This document shows positions 37,690 through 48,786 of a stretch of 64,000 nt of DNA, piece by piece. Location of the stretch: NCBI GenBank assembly GCA_019775845.1, contig JADQAV010000018.1:317044-381043 (forward strand), written 5' to 3'. The translations under genes were made by a program, and so were the position numbers. The stretch comes from Myrmaecium sp. VS I D KN 1 (lineage: Eukaryota > Ascomycota > Dothideomycetes > Valsariales > Valsariaceae). The notes beneath the pieces are model-generated. The model worked only from the letters and a program-made list of their open reading frames with translations. It had not been told where the DNA came from and ran no database searches. Within the stretch, counting starts at the first letter, position 1. The number at the start of each line of letters is the position of its first letter.

Positions 37690-38612
37690 ATGCCTCCCCT
37701 TCCAGTTCCTCCCTTTCCTCCCTTCGCTCCCCGATCGCTAGCGCCATCTTATTGCCGTCGTCGTCTCACTCGCCCGATAGCAGCCTATCGACAAGCTTCT
37801 TTGTTAGCACCATCATCACCATCATCACCCTCATCACCACCTGCTACAACTCCTCTTCGCAACTTCATCAGCAGCCCCGCCACCCCGCCACCGTCATCAA
37901 CAACTCTTCTTGCCCACCGCTCGCAAAGCGCAAGACTACTACGACCGCTATCCACTCGCGCGCCCCCACGGATACCTGCATACCCATACACAACCATGGC
38001 TTCCGCAACAACCTTCTACGACTTCAAGCCCGTCGACAGTACGTCCCCTTCCCTTCCCTCCCTCAAACAAAACCAACCAAGTACCTCCACCACAAAAACA
38101 CAACTAACCTCTCTTCCCAACAAACAGTCAAAGGCCAACCCTTCGACCTCACCAGCCTGCGCAACAAAGTGACCCTCATCGTCAACACCGCCAGCAAATG
38201 CGGCTTCACCCCGCAACTCGCCCAGCTCGAGTCGCTCTACGAGGACATCCGCGCCCAGCACCCGCGCGGCAGCGACTTCACCATCCTCGCCTTCCCCTGC
38301 AACCAGTTCGGCAACCAGGAACCCGGCGCCCCCGGCGAGATCGTCGAGTTCTGCCAGCGCAACTACGGCGTCACGTTTCCCGTGCTGGGGAAAGTCGATG
38401 TCAACGGGGATCACGCCGAGCCCCTCTGGGAGTGGCTCAAGGCGGAACAACCCGGTCTGCTGGGACTGAAGCGGGTGAAGTGGAATTTTGAGAAGTTCTT
38501 GGTGGGACGGGATGGCAAGGTGAAGGGCCGCTGGGCGAGCACGACGAAGCCCGAGGCGCTGCGTTCGGTGATTGAGAAGGAGTTGGCGGAGGCGCCGGCT
38601 GCGAAGGCGTAG
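37690..38612 (+). CDS. Glutathione peroxidase (Gpx3/Hyr1-type thiol peroxidase) with alternative N-terminus
   Basis: Thiol peroxidases of this family reduce hydroperoxides with thioredoxin or glutathione and can relay the signal to AP-1 factors. Exons are 37690-38038 and 38128-38612, with an 89-nt intron. The catalytic core shows the peroxidatic Cys in NTASKCGFTPQ, Gln in PCNQFGNQEPG and Trp in KWNFEKFLVGRDG. A downstream ATG at 37996 in excellent context (ACAACCATGG) gives the usual 175-residue cytosolic form starting MASATTFYDF. The frame stays open upstream to an ATG at 37690 in weaker context, adding 102 residues. That extension is rich in Ser, Pro and Arg with almost no acidic residues (YCRRRLTRPIAAYRQ, SARLLRPLSTRAPPRIPAY), the look of a mitochondrial presequence. 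The dual form is inference. Confidence 0.88.
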
Positions 38613-38967
38613 ATGAGGATGATCATGATTATGATGCCGTGCCACGAGACCTGTCTTTCTCTTTGCTTTTTTCCTTTCGGAGGGACCTACGATAATCTAT
38701 GGAGACCGTTATATTTTTTTCTCTCGGGAACCTTACTGGAGCGACCCTGACGTTTGTTTGTGGTGTATGTAGCTTGACGACGTCTGTATGTCTCTATATC
38801 CGTAACGTCATGAATTTGATGCTGCTGGACGCTCTGCCATCTGAACCGCCTTCTCCTTTTGACCACCGTTCGAATGCTTGTCCGAGAGAAGAAGACCGCC
38901 CCTGAACTCTAACCCTCCCCTGCCAAAACGAAAATTCCCAGTCCTTCATTCCTCCCTTTCCTCGAGT
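38613..38967. other. Convergent 3' intergenic region GPx / SEC28
   Basis: 355 bases between two stop codons. T-rich segments on each side fit 3' ends. Nothing else seen. Confidence 0.5.
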
Positions 38968-40215
38968 TTATGCGACCTCAAACTTAGGCGTGTACTTCCG
39001 GCTCGCCTCCTCAAACAACGACCGCTTCTCCCGCAGACCCCGGATCAACTCATGCTCGGGAGCGACCTGCTCGAGCCGGGTCCGGAGCGGAGCCGCATCG
39101 TGACCGAGGAGGTCGTGCAGGACGATCAGATTGGCGAGCACGTCCGGGTGATCGGAATCGAGGGCGCGGGCCTGGTCGAGGGCGGCCTCGGCCTCGGGCA
39201 GGCGGCCGAGGTGCAGCTCCGTAACGGCCTGGCCGAGGAGGGCGGGGATCGACTGCGTGTGCGGGTTCTGCGCCAGCTCCTCGAACACGTAGAACGCGGC
39301 TTGGTATTTCTCGCCGCCCTGGGGTCAAGGGGGTTAGTGATTTCGCTTCGTCTAGGTTGGGAGGAGAACACGGTCGTCGTGACCGGGTATCGTTCGTACC
39401 TCGCGCAGTCCCACCCACGACTCCGCCACGTTCACCAGCAAGCTGTCCTGCGCCCACTTCCGCGCGCTCGCCGCCTCGCGGGCCGCCAGGTCGGTCCGGT
39501 TCTGCTGCAGATGGATCTGGATCATAAGGGCGACGCTGTAGGGGCATAAAGCGAGAGTTCGCAACCGTCAGTATAACCACACCTCCCTTCAATATACCCG
39601 TCAAAAAAGACAGAAGCACTCACGCATCCAAGCTCCCCTCCACCCGTCCCAGCACCCGCAGCGCCTCCTCCGTCTCCCCTGCCGCCGCCAACACCGTCGC
39701 CGCACACAGCACGCCCTGATTCCCATCAGCAATAGCATCATGATTCCCACCCTGCAACTCCGCCGCCACGGCCTTCGCCTCCTCCGCCAGCGCCAAATCC
39801 TTTGTCGTCTCCCACGCAGCCAGCAGACGCGCGGCGCGGAGCGGCGCAGATGCGGCGCCCGTCTCGCCCGCCAACTCCGCGGCCACGGCCGTAGCCTCCC
39901 CGACCGCGATCCGGGCGCGCAGCTGCAGGAGCCGGGCGGCGAGGGCGTTGGAGGGGCTCAACGAGGAAGTGTCGCTGGCGATCACGGCGGCGTACTGACC
40001 GGCCACGAAGGCGGAGTGGATGGTGAGGAGTTCTGTGGCGCGCGCGCGCGTGCGCGTGTGAGTTAGCGGTTTTTTTGCGATCTTTCTGTCTGTCTGTCTG
40101 AGTCTGAGGGAGGGGGATACGATGGGGTGTTGGGCTGGGGCGAGGGGGGGGGGGAGGTAGTGGTGGTGGTGGTGGTGGTGGTTTCCTTACCTCCTTCAGC
40201 GGAGAAGGGATCCAT
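38968..40215 (-). CDS. SEC28: Coatomer subunit epsilon
   Basis: Epsilon-COP stabilises alpha-COP in the COPI coat that carries Golgi-to-ER retrograde cargo. Minus-strand exons are 40191-40215, 39624-40032, 39400-39535 and 38968-39318, giving 306 residues. The first exon is 25 nt and encodes MDPFSAEG. The protein is an all-helical TPR-like solenoid: AGQYAAVIASD, ALAARLLQLRARIAVGE, GVLCAATVLAAAGETEEAL, LMIQIHLQQNRTDLAARE, ESWVGLREGGEKYQAAFYVF, and PHTQSIPALLGQAVTELHLG followed by DSDHPDVLANLIVL, which are the best-conserved parts of the family. Length matches the usual 290-310 residues. Intron 1 (158 nt) is made almost entirely of simple repeats. The partner GTPase gene ARF1 is at 10568-11457. 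Confidence 0.92.
40033..40190 (-). repeat. Simple-sequence intron 1 of SEC28 (alternating GC, CTGT, G-run, TGG repeats)
   Basis: On the plus strand the intron reads in order: a 23-base alternating purine-pyrimidine tract (GC/TG, 40038-40060), a CTGT repeat near 40086-40100, G-rich sequence with an 11-G run (40144-40154) and a TGG/TGGTGG repeat (about 40158-40182). The transcribed strand is the complement. The Z-DNA-type tract starts only four bases from the 3' splice site. Confidence 0.75.
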
Positions 40216-40816
40216 TGTGTTTGAAGGTCCTCTGCGGCGATTGGTTTGGTTGATTTCGGAATTCGGGTGCTCTGGAGGATGAAAAAGAGAGAGGGCGAGG
40301 AGGTTCAGCTGTGCGCAGGAGGGACAATGAGGGTTGATGCAGTATAGTAGTAGGGTGGAAAGAGGTCTGGGGAAGCTGGGACGGGGTTACAGTAACCTGG
40401 CCAACTTGGTGTGGGCACACCCAAGCAATCAGGGACCGCCCCGATATGACACGGTCTTGGCGGCGACTCGAAGAAGGCTGAAATCTAGCATTCATTTATA
40501 AATAATGAAGTACTTCGATATCTAATTCTCTAGTCAAAAAATAACCTAAAAACTCTTATGGACTGTCCTGTATCACCCAGAATATCCAAGCGTAATGTAG
40601 ACATCCAAACAAACTCAATCAACCCTAGAGATTCTTTGAGCCGAGACCAAGCACACCAGCAGCTGATATAGAAATAGAACCGGTTCGCGAACGAGGTACG
40701 CGCCACAGACTTGGTAATCTACCCGGCACGAGGATGAAGGCCAGAAAGCGGGAAGTATTGCCATGACAGTCGGTCGTTAAAGCGCCGGTTTAAACCGCGT
40801 TGATCGGCGAAAGCTT
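40216..40816. promoter_or_regulatory. SEC28 promoter region and 3' end of the orphan gene
   Basis: 600 bases; the left part drives SEC28 on the minus strand. The middle (40490-40570) is AT-rich. No distinct element was recognised. Confidence 0.4.
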
Positions 40817-41335
40817 TTACCATTGCATTTGGTGGTCATACATGAATTCGAGAGCCGGATCGATCACCGGGGAGATATCCATTGGCGACTGGTGGTCAAG
40901 AACCGGCTCAGAAGCTGGGTTGAACGGCGGGAAACATTGCAATGGGGGCTGGTCGTTGTAGAACGGTTCAGAAACCGGATTGAACGGCGGGAAGTGCTGC
41001 AATGTCGGTTGGTAGCTGCGCTCCAGCTGAGCAAACGGCCTGGATGAGGTGAGAACGCGAGCGACAGCAGGTGGGTTGAGCGCAGGTTGCCCAGCTTCAT
41101 ACAAAGCACCACCAAAACCTGGCTGATTACTCCAAGAAAATGTCGCTGATGCGGGTTGTGGGACGAACACTGTCGCTTGGGGATCGAGAGTCGAGGCGAG
41201 CAGGGTGGGTTGACCGAAGCTAGCATCGTACGGATGCATGGCAGTGAGTGCCTGCGCAATAACGTCGGACTGACTTGCATCGATGTTGTGACAGTCTGCA
41301 AGGGGCAATTCAAGCCGGGAGGGATATCGACTCAT
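40817..41335 (-). CDS. Hypothetical protein with three C-terminal 20-residue repeats
   Basis: A 172-residue open frame starting MSRYPSRLELPLAD. I do not recognise it. It is rich in Pro, Gln, Phe and Ser, lacks charged clusters, and has no signal peptide or membrane helix. The C-terminus carries three tandem imperfect 20-residue repeats with the pattern QPxLQxFPPFNPxSEP: copy 1 QHFPPFNPVSEPF, copy 2 QCFPPFNPASEPV and a diverged copy 3 SPVIDPALEFM, then QMQW and the stop. The DNA of copies 1 and 2 is clearly similar. It lies 104 bases downstream of the SSN3 stop on the same strand, so it might be transcribed independently or be part of the SSN3 3' region. A missed upstream intron is possible. 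Confidence 0.45.
   Translation of the reverse strand: MSRYPSRLELPLADCHNIDASQSDVIAQALTAMHPYDASFGQPTLLASTLDPQATVFVPQPASATFSWSNQPGFGGALYEAGQPALNPPAVARVLTSSRPFAQLERSYQPTLQHFPPFNPVSEPFYNDQPPLQCFPPFNPASEPVLDHQSPMDISPVIDPALEFMYDHQMQW
40832..41011 (-). repeat. Three tandem 60-bp coding repeats
   Basis: Positions 40952-41011, 40892-40951 and 40832-40891 encode successive 20-residue units. The first two are close at both DNA and protein level, while the third is diverged. Confidence 0.6.
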
Positions 41336-41439
41336 GGTTTGTTTAGGAGCGTACTCAGGGAATCCGAAGTCTACCGTGATCTGTAGACACGGTCATTAGC
41401 TGCGGATTGGAAACGAGAACGAATCTGGTATCTGCTCCG

Positions 41440-42722
41440 TTAGCCCTCCTTGAGCCGCTTCGCTGGTCTCAGTAGAGAATCATCCGGTAGACCACTCCGC
41501 TTGGTGCCCGGCAGACTCGACGTTCTAATGTCGTTGTCTTCCTGGCTTACCCTGCGGTGCGGGTATTCCGTCTTGTTGCCCTCAAAGCAGTTATCCGAGG
41601 GCTTCAGCTCAGGGCGGTCGTCGTGAGCAGTGAAGTAGGGATGTTCAAGGGCTTGCTCGGCAGTGAGTCGCTTCTGGGGGTCATATTCGAGGAGCCCTTG
41701 TAGGAGAGAGAAGCCGGCCTCGCCGGGAGAAGTCGGGTTTCCCTTAGAATCCAGGGGGTATTGATTTGTTTTGAGGCACTGATCATACCAGTTTTCGAGA
41801 CCGAGCGGACGGTGAATGCGCGGATGACTAGCTGACAGTGATGACAGGTTCGGATATTCGGGCATCGCGGTCAGAAGTGGCCATTTTTCTTTCGTCGGCA
41901 TGCCGAGGACTTCGACAATCTTTTGCATCTGGTTCCTCTGGAATGGAACGGTTTTCTTGCTGTCCAACTTCGCTTCTTCGCCCTTGAAGATGGGCCGGAG
42001 CGAGAGGAGCTCGGCAAAGATGCAACCCACCGCCCAAAGATCGACGGCGGGCGTATAGTGCCGACTGCCAAGGAGGAGTTCCGGGGCTCGATACCAGATA
42101 GTGACGACGACTTTATCGCCGTTGAACAAGGAATGAAGTGGTCGACAGAAGATTCGAGCCAGACCAAGATCGCCAATCTTCACCTGGCCAGAGCTGGTGA
42201 CCATAATGTTGGCGGGCTTGAGATCTCGATGCATGACCCAGTTCTTATGGAGATATACCAACCCTTTCAACACTTGATACAAGATTGATTTGATGCTGCG
42301 GGCAGGGATCGGATGGCGCTGGGGCTGAGTGTGGTGGTGAATGATCTGAAGCAGATCATGCTCCGCATATTCGAAGACGATGAAAATGCATTTGTCTTCC
42401 AAAATGATCTCGACCGTATGGACGAGGTTCGGGTGGGAGAGCTCGGTGCAAAGAGCCATCTCTCGCATTGCAGACTGCGAGATGCCCGTATATTGCACCT
42501 CGCCTTCTTTCTCCGGCTTGAACCTATACGAATCAGCACGTCAGCTCGGGAGGGATGATCGCACACTTTTCGAGGAACATACTTTTTGATGGCGAACATT
42601 GCCGTGCCACCATTTCTGCTCTGCGCCTTGTACACTCGACCATAAGTCCCGCTGCTGATGAAGCCGATGATTTTGTAGCGCTCATTGACGCGCTTTTTGC
42701 TGGAGTAGCCACCGGACAACAT
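41440..42722 (-). CDS. SSN3: Cyclin-dependent kinase 8 of the Mediator kinase module (Ssn3/Srb10)
   Basis: Ssn3 pairs with cyclin C (Ssn8) in the Mediator CDK8 module and phosphorylates the RNA polymerase II tail and transcription factors. Minus-strand exons are 42583-42722 and 41440-42523, giving 407 residues. Features in order: glycine-rich loop [14 protein letters not shown], catalytic Lys in FAIKK, the cyclin-contacting helix [10 protein letters not shown] replacing PSTAIRE, hinge [14 protein letters not shown], catalytic loop [12 protein letters not shown], metal-binding DLG (GDLGLARIF), then [23 protein letters not shown] and the CDK8-typical [20 protein letters not shown]. The activation loop lacks the usual phospho-threonine, as in other CDK8 kinases. 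The tail ends with a basic PAKRLKEG. A short intron (59 nt) splits the Lys codon region. Confidence 0.95.
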
Positions 42723-44567
42723 GTTTCTGCCAGAGTCGGCGGGATCTAAAGGATCCGGAGAGTTTGATATCAGCGAGTGCTCGCCTATTAACGCTCATGC
42801 ACAAAGGCCGGCAACGACAACAATGCAGAGGAGAGACGGGGGATGCAGGAACCAAAAGCCCTCTATGAGCAGCCCAGCTGATCGCAACCCGTGACCTCTG
42901 ATGAGGTTGGCGGGCAGATCCGTGGGAGGGAGGAGGCTACTGGAGATAGAAGGGGGCACGGTCCCTGGGGCCAGGAGGTGGCGGCAACTGCGCAGGCACC
43001 ACGCACGCCCACAGCTCCTGCCAAAGTCAAAAAAAGGACAGGTAACCAGGAACAAAGACGAATGACGAGAAGGAAAGGGGGCCCCGCGTGGAAACAGAAT
43101 ATATGGGGGTATGCGGGCAGGCGAACTGCGCAAGCCAAGGAAAGAGGGCGACGAGGCCTTCAGTCCGCCCGCAAGATAACCCGAACGACAACGACGAGAG
43201 GACGACGACAATCGGAATTTCACCCACCGTCAAAAGCAGCCTGGACCGGGTTGATGGCCGTGGGGCCTCGGGCGGAAGCAGCAGCGGATGGCGCCCCTCC
43301 TCCGGCGGCGGAGCCAGAGGCGTTCGGGTTTTTAGCACTCGCTGACGGATCGTGCCGATCCATCTCGTCCGTCCGTCGGCGTCGTCGTCGTTGCCGGGCT
43401 TTGTTTTGCCGCTCACGATCTCTTTCTCTCTTCCAAGACCTCTATCCGGTGCTGTCCATGTCGGTGCGTGTCCTTTGAGGCGCTACGGTAGGTTAGGTTA
43501 GATTACTGGTCGCTGCAGGCGCCCTCCAACGGTCGGACGGTGGTGGAACCCGAAAGTCCGAAGGATGATGGAACGGCTGAGGGCATGGAGGGATGGATGC
43601 AGGACGTTGGCCCGGTTGCCGAAACAGGAACATCGACATGTAACCGAGTGAAGTCTGAGGTCAATCCAACTCCAAGACGGACGAAGTGCGGAGGATGCTG
43701 ATCTAGCCTATATCCTTATGAGAAGCACACTACCTGTGGCTGAAGCTATGCTAGGATCATTCTTACGGCTATTCACAAGGCAAACGAGCACCACCTCGTT
43801 CAAGAAGACATTGGTGAGAGTCTGTGTCTTATGACAACAACGTTCCGTTCTTTGCGAGACCATAGCCAGCCATATCTTCAACTGCTATCGAACCCGCCTT
43901 CTTAACTCCGGTTGATTCCCGACGGGACTGTCCGTTGCTGAAGGAGATGGATGGCGCGGGGTTCAGCAGGCAATTTTTAGGCCTTAGGCACCAAGGAGCC
44001 CATGCTTCGTCACCTCGCAAGGGTCCAAGGCTTGGTCGAAAAAGTCGTGGCCACGCCAGAATAAATCAGTCACTACTAGACCTGTATACCACGTCTCAAC
44101 ACCCCGTCAGGGCTCGATATAGACCGAATAAATATAAATAGATGATACTTTGGTATAGTTTGACTCTCCATCGCCCTCAAAAACGGCCTTTAAACCAGCG
44201 TTAGGTGGTGATTTATATGGGCCAAGACATTGGCGTGGCCATGACTTTTCCGCCCAAGCCTTGGTCCTCATCCACCTCCTACCTTGATATCGCAAGCTGC
44301 ATTCCAACCCCCGCGCAACCTTACAGTGAACCACAACCACGCGTCGGACGACCCCTCTTGGACATTGCACGCGCAGCGAAGGTAATCTTGTGGGAAAGAA
44401 TGTACGTGCCATTATATACCCCAGTGGACTGTCAAGAACATGATCCCGTCAAGCCTTCCAGGCCAGCCTCATAGAACCAGAATGGCAGCTGATCACACTC
44501 CACAGTATCGCCTCCTCTCGGAGAGCTTTCTCCAGAGCCGAAGCGAGCTTTCCGCGACCCGCCTGTT
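42723..44567. promoter_or_regulatory. Divergent promoter region SSN3 / MFS transporter
   Basis: 1.85 kb between diverging starts. 42890-43450 is purine-rich on the plus strand with long but featureless open frames on both strands. AATAAATATAAATAG at 44127-44141 is a possible AT-rich core element, though it lies some 430 bases before the transporter ATG. No gene was recognised. Confidence 0.4.
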
Positions 44568-46188
44568 ATGGATCCTCGGACGTGGTTCAAGGACCTAACG
44601 CCCTATTTCATCTACCTCCTCTTCGTATCCACGCTGGGGCCGCTGCTGTTCGGGTTTCACCTGGTATAGCCCCTCGATCTCCTCTGAAGATATCTCGAAT
44701 CTAACAACCTTCCCGTCCAGTCTGAGCTTAACACGCCTGAAGATGTCATCCGATGCAATACAGACTCCCTGTTCATCGAGGGAGTCAGCCTTCCCCAGTG
44801 CATACCGATGAACTCGACGCAATGGGGCCTCGTCGGCTCGATCTTCACGCTGGGCGGTCTCATGGGAGCTCTGGCAGCAGGACCAGTAGCTGGAAAGTAC
44901 GGAAGACTGGTCAGCATGCACTGGACCACGGCCTTTTTCGTGGTCGGACCGGTGTTCGAGGCCGCTGCTTCCAACATCGCAGTACTCGCCCTCGGTAGAC
45001 TGATCTCCGGCGTGGGGGCCGGAGCATCTGTTGTGGTCGTTCCAATATATTTGTCGGAAGTTGCACCTCCTGCTGAAAGGGGCTTCTTCGGAGCGTTCAC
45101 GCAGATCATGACGAATGTCGGGATACTGGTCGCTCAATTGCTTGGGTACTTCCTCAGCAGAGGGCAGTACTGGAGGGTAATCCTTGCGACAGGCGGTTTC
45201 ATCGGCGCTGTACAGGCTGCTGGCCTGTTCTTCGGGGCAGAGAGCCCCAAGTGGACTGCGAACGAAGGCAAACTATCCAACGCAAGGAAGACATTGCACA
45301 AAATTAGGGGTGATGACACAGACATTGACGAGGAGATTAGGAGCTGGGGGATACGAGGGACGCCGCATGTAGAAGGTAAAGACCTGCTGTCTGATGCGGA
45401 ACGTACAATAGCTAACATGCTGCAGAAGAAGAAGAGGCTCTTCTCAGCAATGAGAGCCATGCCGGACACAGCAACAACAAGTCTAAGGGCAAAAAGGAAG
45501 CTCTAGGGATCTTCGAAGTGATACGCGACCTGGATTGCAGGCCTGCTGTTATTGCTGTTGTATTGGTCATGGTAGGGCAACAACTTACTGGTACGTCCAC
45601 CACACGGTATACGAAAGTACCCATTCTTACTGGCGTTTAGGCATCAACAGCATCATCATGTACGGCGTCCACCTCCTCTCCGACCTACTCAAGTCCAACT
45701 CCGCCCTCCTCAACCTCCTGGTTTCGGCAGTCAACATCTTCGTCACCGCCGCCTGCGCTCCCCTCGTAGACAAACTCGGCCGCAAGACCTGTCTGCTCAG
45801 CTCCATCACCGGCATGGGCGTCAGCTCGCTCCTGCTCGCCATCGGCATCCTCCGCGTCGTGCCCGTCCTCTCCGCCGTCGCCGTCATCCTCTTCGTCTCC
45901 AGCTTCGCGGTCGGCCTCGGCCCGATCCCGTTCATCCTGTCCAGCGAGCTCGTCGGGCCGGACGCGGTCGGTGCGACGCAGAGCTGGGCTCTGGTCGCCA
46001 ACTGGATCGCCACCTTCCTCGTTGCGCAGTTTTTTCCTCTGGCTAACGAGAAGCTGCATGGGAAGGTGTACTTCATCTTCGCGGGCGTCGCGGCACTGTT
46101 CTGGTGTTTCGTGGCGTGGTATCTGCCGGAGACGAAGGGGAAGCAGAGTGCGGAGGAGGTTTGGGGCCGGGAGAGGAGGGTTGATTAA
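44568..46188 (+). CDS. MFS sugar-porter family transporter (Vps73/YBR241C-like)
   Basis: A 12-helix major facilitator of the sugar-porter type with 487 residues. Exons are 44568-44663, 44721-45375, 45426-45590 and 45641-46188. It begins with the first helix (PYFIYLLFVSTLGPLLFGFH). It carries GKYGRLVSM (loop 2-3 signature), GRLISGVGAGASVVVVPIYL with SEVAPPAERG, AESPKWTANEGK after helix 6, a charged central loop (EEEEALLSNESH, SKGKKEALG), VGQQLTGINSIIMYGVHLL in helix 7, VDKLGRKTCLL and a C-terminal LPETKGKQSAEEVW. The PESPR motif is modified to AESPK. Yeast relatives such as Vps73 are vacuolar, so a vacuolar rather than plasma-membrane site is plausible. The substrate is unknown. Introns are 57, 50 and 50 nt. 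Confidence 0.88.
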
Positions 46189-47355
46189 AGAGAATTTCGG
46201 GGATCATGTGATTACTTTTTCGGATCTACTTTTTCATTTACATTTCTTCTACCTCTTTCTCATGTTGGGGTGGAGGGCGTTTGGAAAGCTTTCGTGCACT
46301 TAAACAAATACATGGCCGATTCCGAGGATGTGATAATCGGATTAATTGATGGGTTCTATTTACCGGCATTCTCGTCTCTCGCTTCCCCCGACCCCCCTCC
46401 CTTTGATCTTCGAAGTTGGTCAAGATAGAATACTGCTATAAGCAAGCCAAGCAGGATATCAACATCGGCAGTTTCAGCCGGCGAGGCTCTTCCTTTTTCG
46501 GAATCCCGAGGGAGCCAGCCGAACCCCGCGCTTGCCATGTCATGCAATGCATGTGTATGTACCCCGCAAAAACATACCGACCTACCTGCGTATTCGTGCA
46601 GGGGACGGAAGGCGGGGAAGGGGTGCTTGATGTCTCTTCTTCTTCACTGCTTCGCGGATATGTATGGATGTATGTATGCATGTATGAAGGTGTATATCCG
46701 AAGAAGGACGAGGGGAAAGCGTATCCGTGTTTAGTGCCTTTGTATGTACTCTATACATACTGTATATGTATGTCAAGATCTTCTATCCAGCAGTAGGATA
46801 GCACAGAATCCCTCACCTAAACATTGACATCCATCGGGAAAGCGTACGCGGCCGCAAAGCGGTATAACTCATGTACCTACCTGATCCTGCGGGGTCGGCT
46901 CTGTTAAATCCGTAAACCCGCCTGGCGGTCTGGCTACTCCTAGCCGAGCGCCACCTCCGACTCGTGTTCCGCGGGAGAGGGTGAGTGGTCGGTGCCAATA
47001 GGGGACCGGCTGTTTCTATTTTCTTTTTACCACTTCGTCTTGTCTTTTAGCGGCCGTTTATCGGAGGGGGTCGAGGAGGAGGAAGAGGAAGGGGATGGTG
47101 TGGATGGGTGGGTGGGGAAGAAAAGAATAGTGATCTTGTGAATGTTTATCACCTCTTGCTTTCTCTTTACTTTCCATATTCTATATTCTAGCTTTCCTCT
47201 TCTCCCGTGGTTCGGCAGCAAACGTAAGGTTATCTCACGATCTTGTCGTCGTTGTATACCTTAGTACACACGCTACATCCAGAGACCCCCTTCCCATCCC
47301 CCCCTCGACCACCTCCTCCGAACCAGCATCTATCTCCCCCCCAGTTCACACGACG
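46189..47355 (+). promoter_or_regulatory. Transporter 3' end and MetE-like promoter
   Basis: 1.2 kb between same-direction genes. TATGTATG/ATACATAC runs occur at 46660-46775. The 150 bases before the MetE-like ATG are CT/CCCC-rich. No gene was seen. Confidence 0.4.
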
Positions 47356-48786
47356 ATGGCCTCCTTCCAGCTTCACCAGCGCCCGCCCTTCCGCGCCGAG
47401 CACCTGGGCTCCCTGAAGCGGCCCGACTACCTGCTCCAGAAGCGCGCCGAGGTCAACCAGAAGAAGGCCAGCCCGGAGGAGCTGAAGCCGGTGGAGGAAC
47501 AGGCGATCAAGTGGGCGGTGGATGAGCAGGTCAAGCTGGGCTACCGCGCCCTCAGCGATGGCGAATATACGTATGCGAACACTCTCTACCTTTCCTGGGG
47601 AACCTCTCGCGGTCCTCGACGAGTAACATGCTGACGGTGTCAAACGCAGCCGCCACATGTTCTGGGGCAGCTTCTTCCACGGCCTCGAGGGCTTCGAGGA
47701 GATCGCCGACCCGCCGATGGAGGCCTTCCGGGCCTACGCCCCGGACGTCGCCGTCTTCATCTCCGAGGGCAAGAAGCCGGGCGAGTCCGTCTTCTGCACG
47801 GGTAAGATCCGGCACACCGGCCAGAGTACCTACGTCTCCCAGGTCGAGTACCTCAAGACGCTCGTGCCGGAGGAGCGCTGGGGCGAGATCAAGCTGACGC
47901 TCGCGGCGCCCAACTGGTATCACCTGCGGTACACCGACGGCCACGCCTACCCTAAGGAGGTGTACGCCAGCGACGAGGAGTACTTCCACGACATCGCCGT
48001 CGCTTACCAGACCGAGCTGGACATCCTGTACAAGGCTGGCCTGAGGAACGTGCAGATTGACGACCCGAACTTGGCCTGTAAGTCATGGACTGGAGTCTCA
48101 TTGCACTGATTCGTGCTATTCTGACGGTTAGCGTAGACTTCTGCTCCGACAAGATGCTCCAGGGCTGGACCGAGGACAAGGCCAACAGGAAGACCGCCGA
48201 CGAGACCTTCGACCTGTACATCAAGCTGTACAACGACTGCATCGCCAAGGCGCCGGAGGACATGCACATCGGCGTGCACCTGTGCAGAGGCAAGTCCCCT
48301 TCCCCCCCCCACTTCACCGCGTCCGCAGTCGCGAGCAGTTGCTAACTCTTGTCTTCGTCGAATCCAGGTAACTTCGTCAACTCCCGCCACTTCGCCGAGG
48401 GCGCCTACGACCGCATCGCGACCAAGCTCTTCCGCGACCTGAACGTGCACACGTACTACCTCGAATACGACACGCCGCGCGCGGGCGGCTTCGAGCCGCT
48501 CAAGCACCTGCCCCCGAACAAGAACGTCATCCTCGGCATCGTGACGAGCAAGTTCCCCCAGCTGGAGGACAAGGAGGCGATGAAGGCGAAGGTCTACCAG
48601 GCTGCGGATATCATCGCCGCCGCTCAGGGCGAGAGCCGGGAGCAGGCGCTGAAGCAGCTGGGCGTGAGCCCCCAGTGTGGTTTCGCGAGCCACGAGGAGG
48701 GCAACTTGATCGATATCCCGGCTATGTGGGCGAAGCTGAAGCTCGTCCGGGAGATTGCGGACGAGATTTGGAACGGTGAGCCGTAG
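47356..48786 (+). CDS. MetE-like protein (cobalamin-independent methionine synthase C-terminal domain)
   Basis: A stand-alone TIM-barrel protein of 404 residues related to the C-terminal half of MetE. Exons are 47356-47570, 47650-48077, 48137-48289 and 48368-48786. Landmarks are PPFRAEHLGSLKRPDYLL, LGYRALSDGEYTRHMFWG, NVQIDDPNLAYFC, and HIGVHLCRGNF, where the His-x-Cys zinc ligands sit. SPQCGFASHEEG supplies the later Cys. The zinc ligands of MetE are therefore kept, but the N-terminal folate domain is absent, so it may use another methyl donor or have another role; fungal copies are often labelled only UROD/MetE-like. Intron 3 has a GC donor (G/GCAAGT) exactly after HLCR. The start context follows a CCCC/ACGACG leader. 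Confidence 0.87.
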
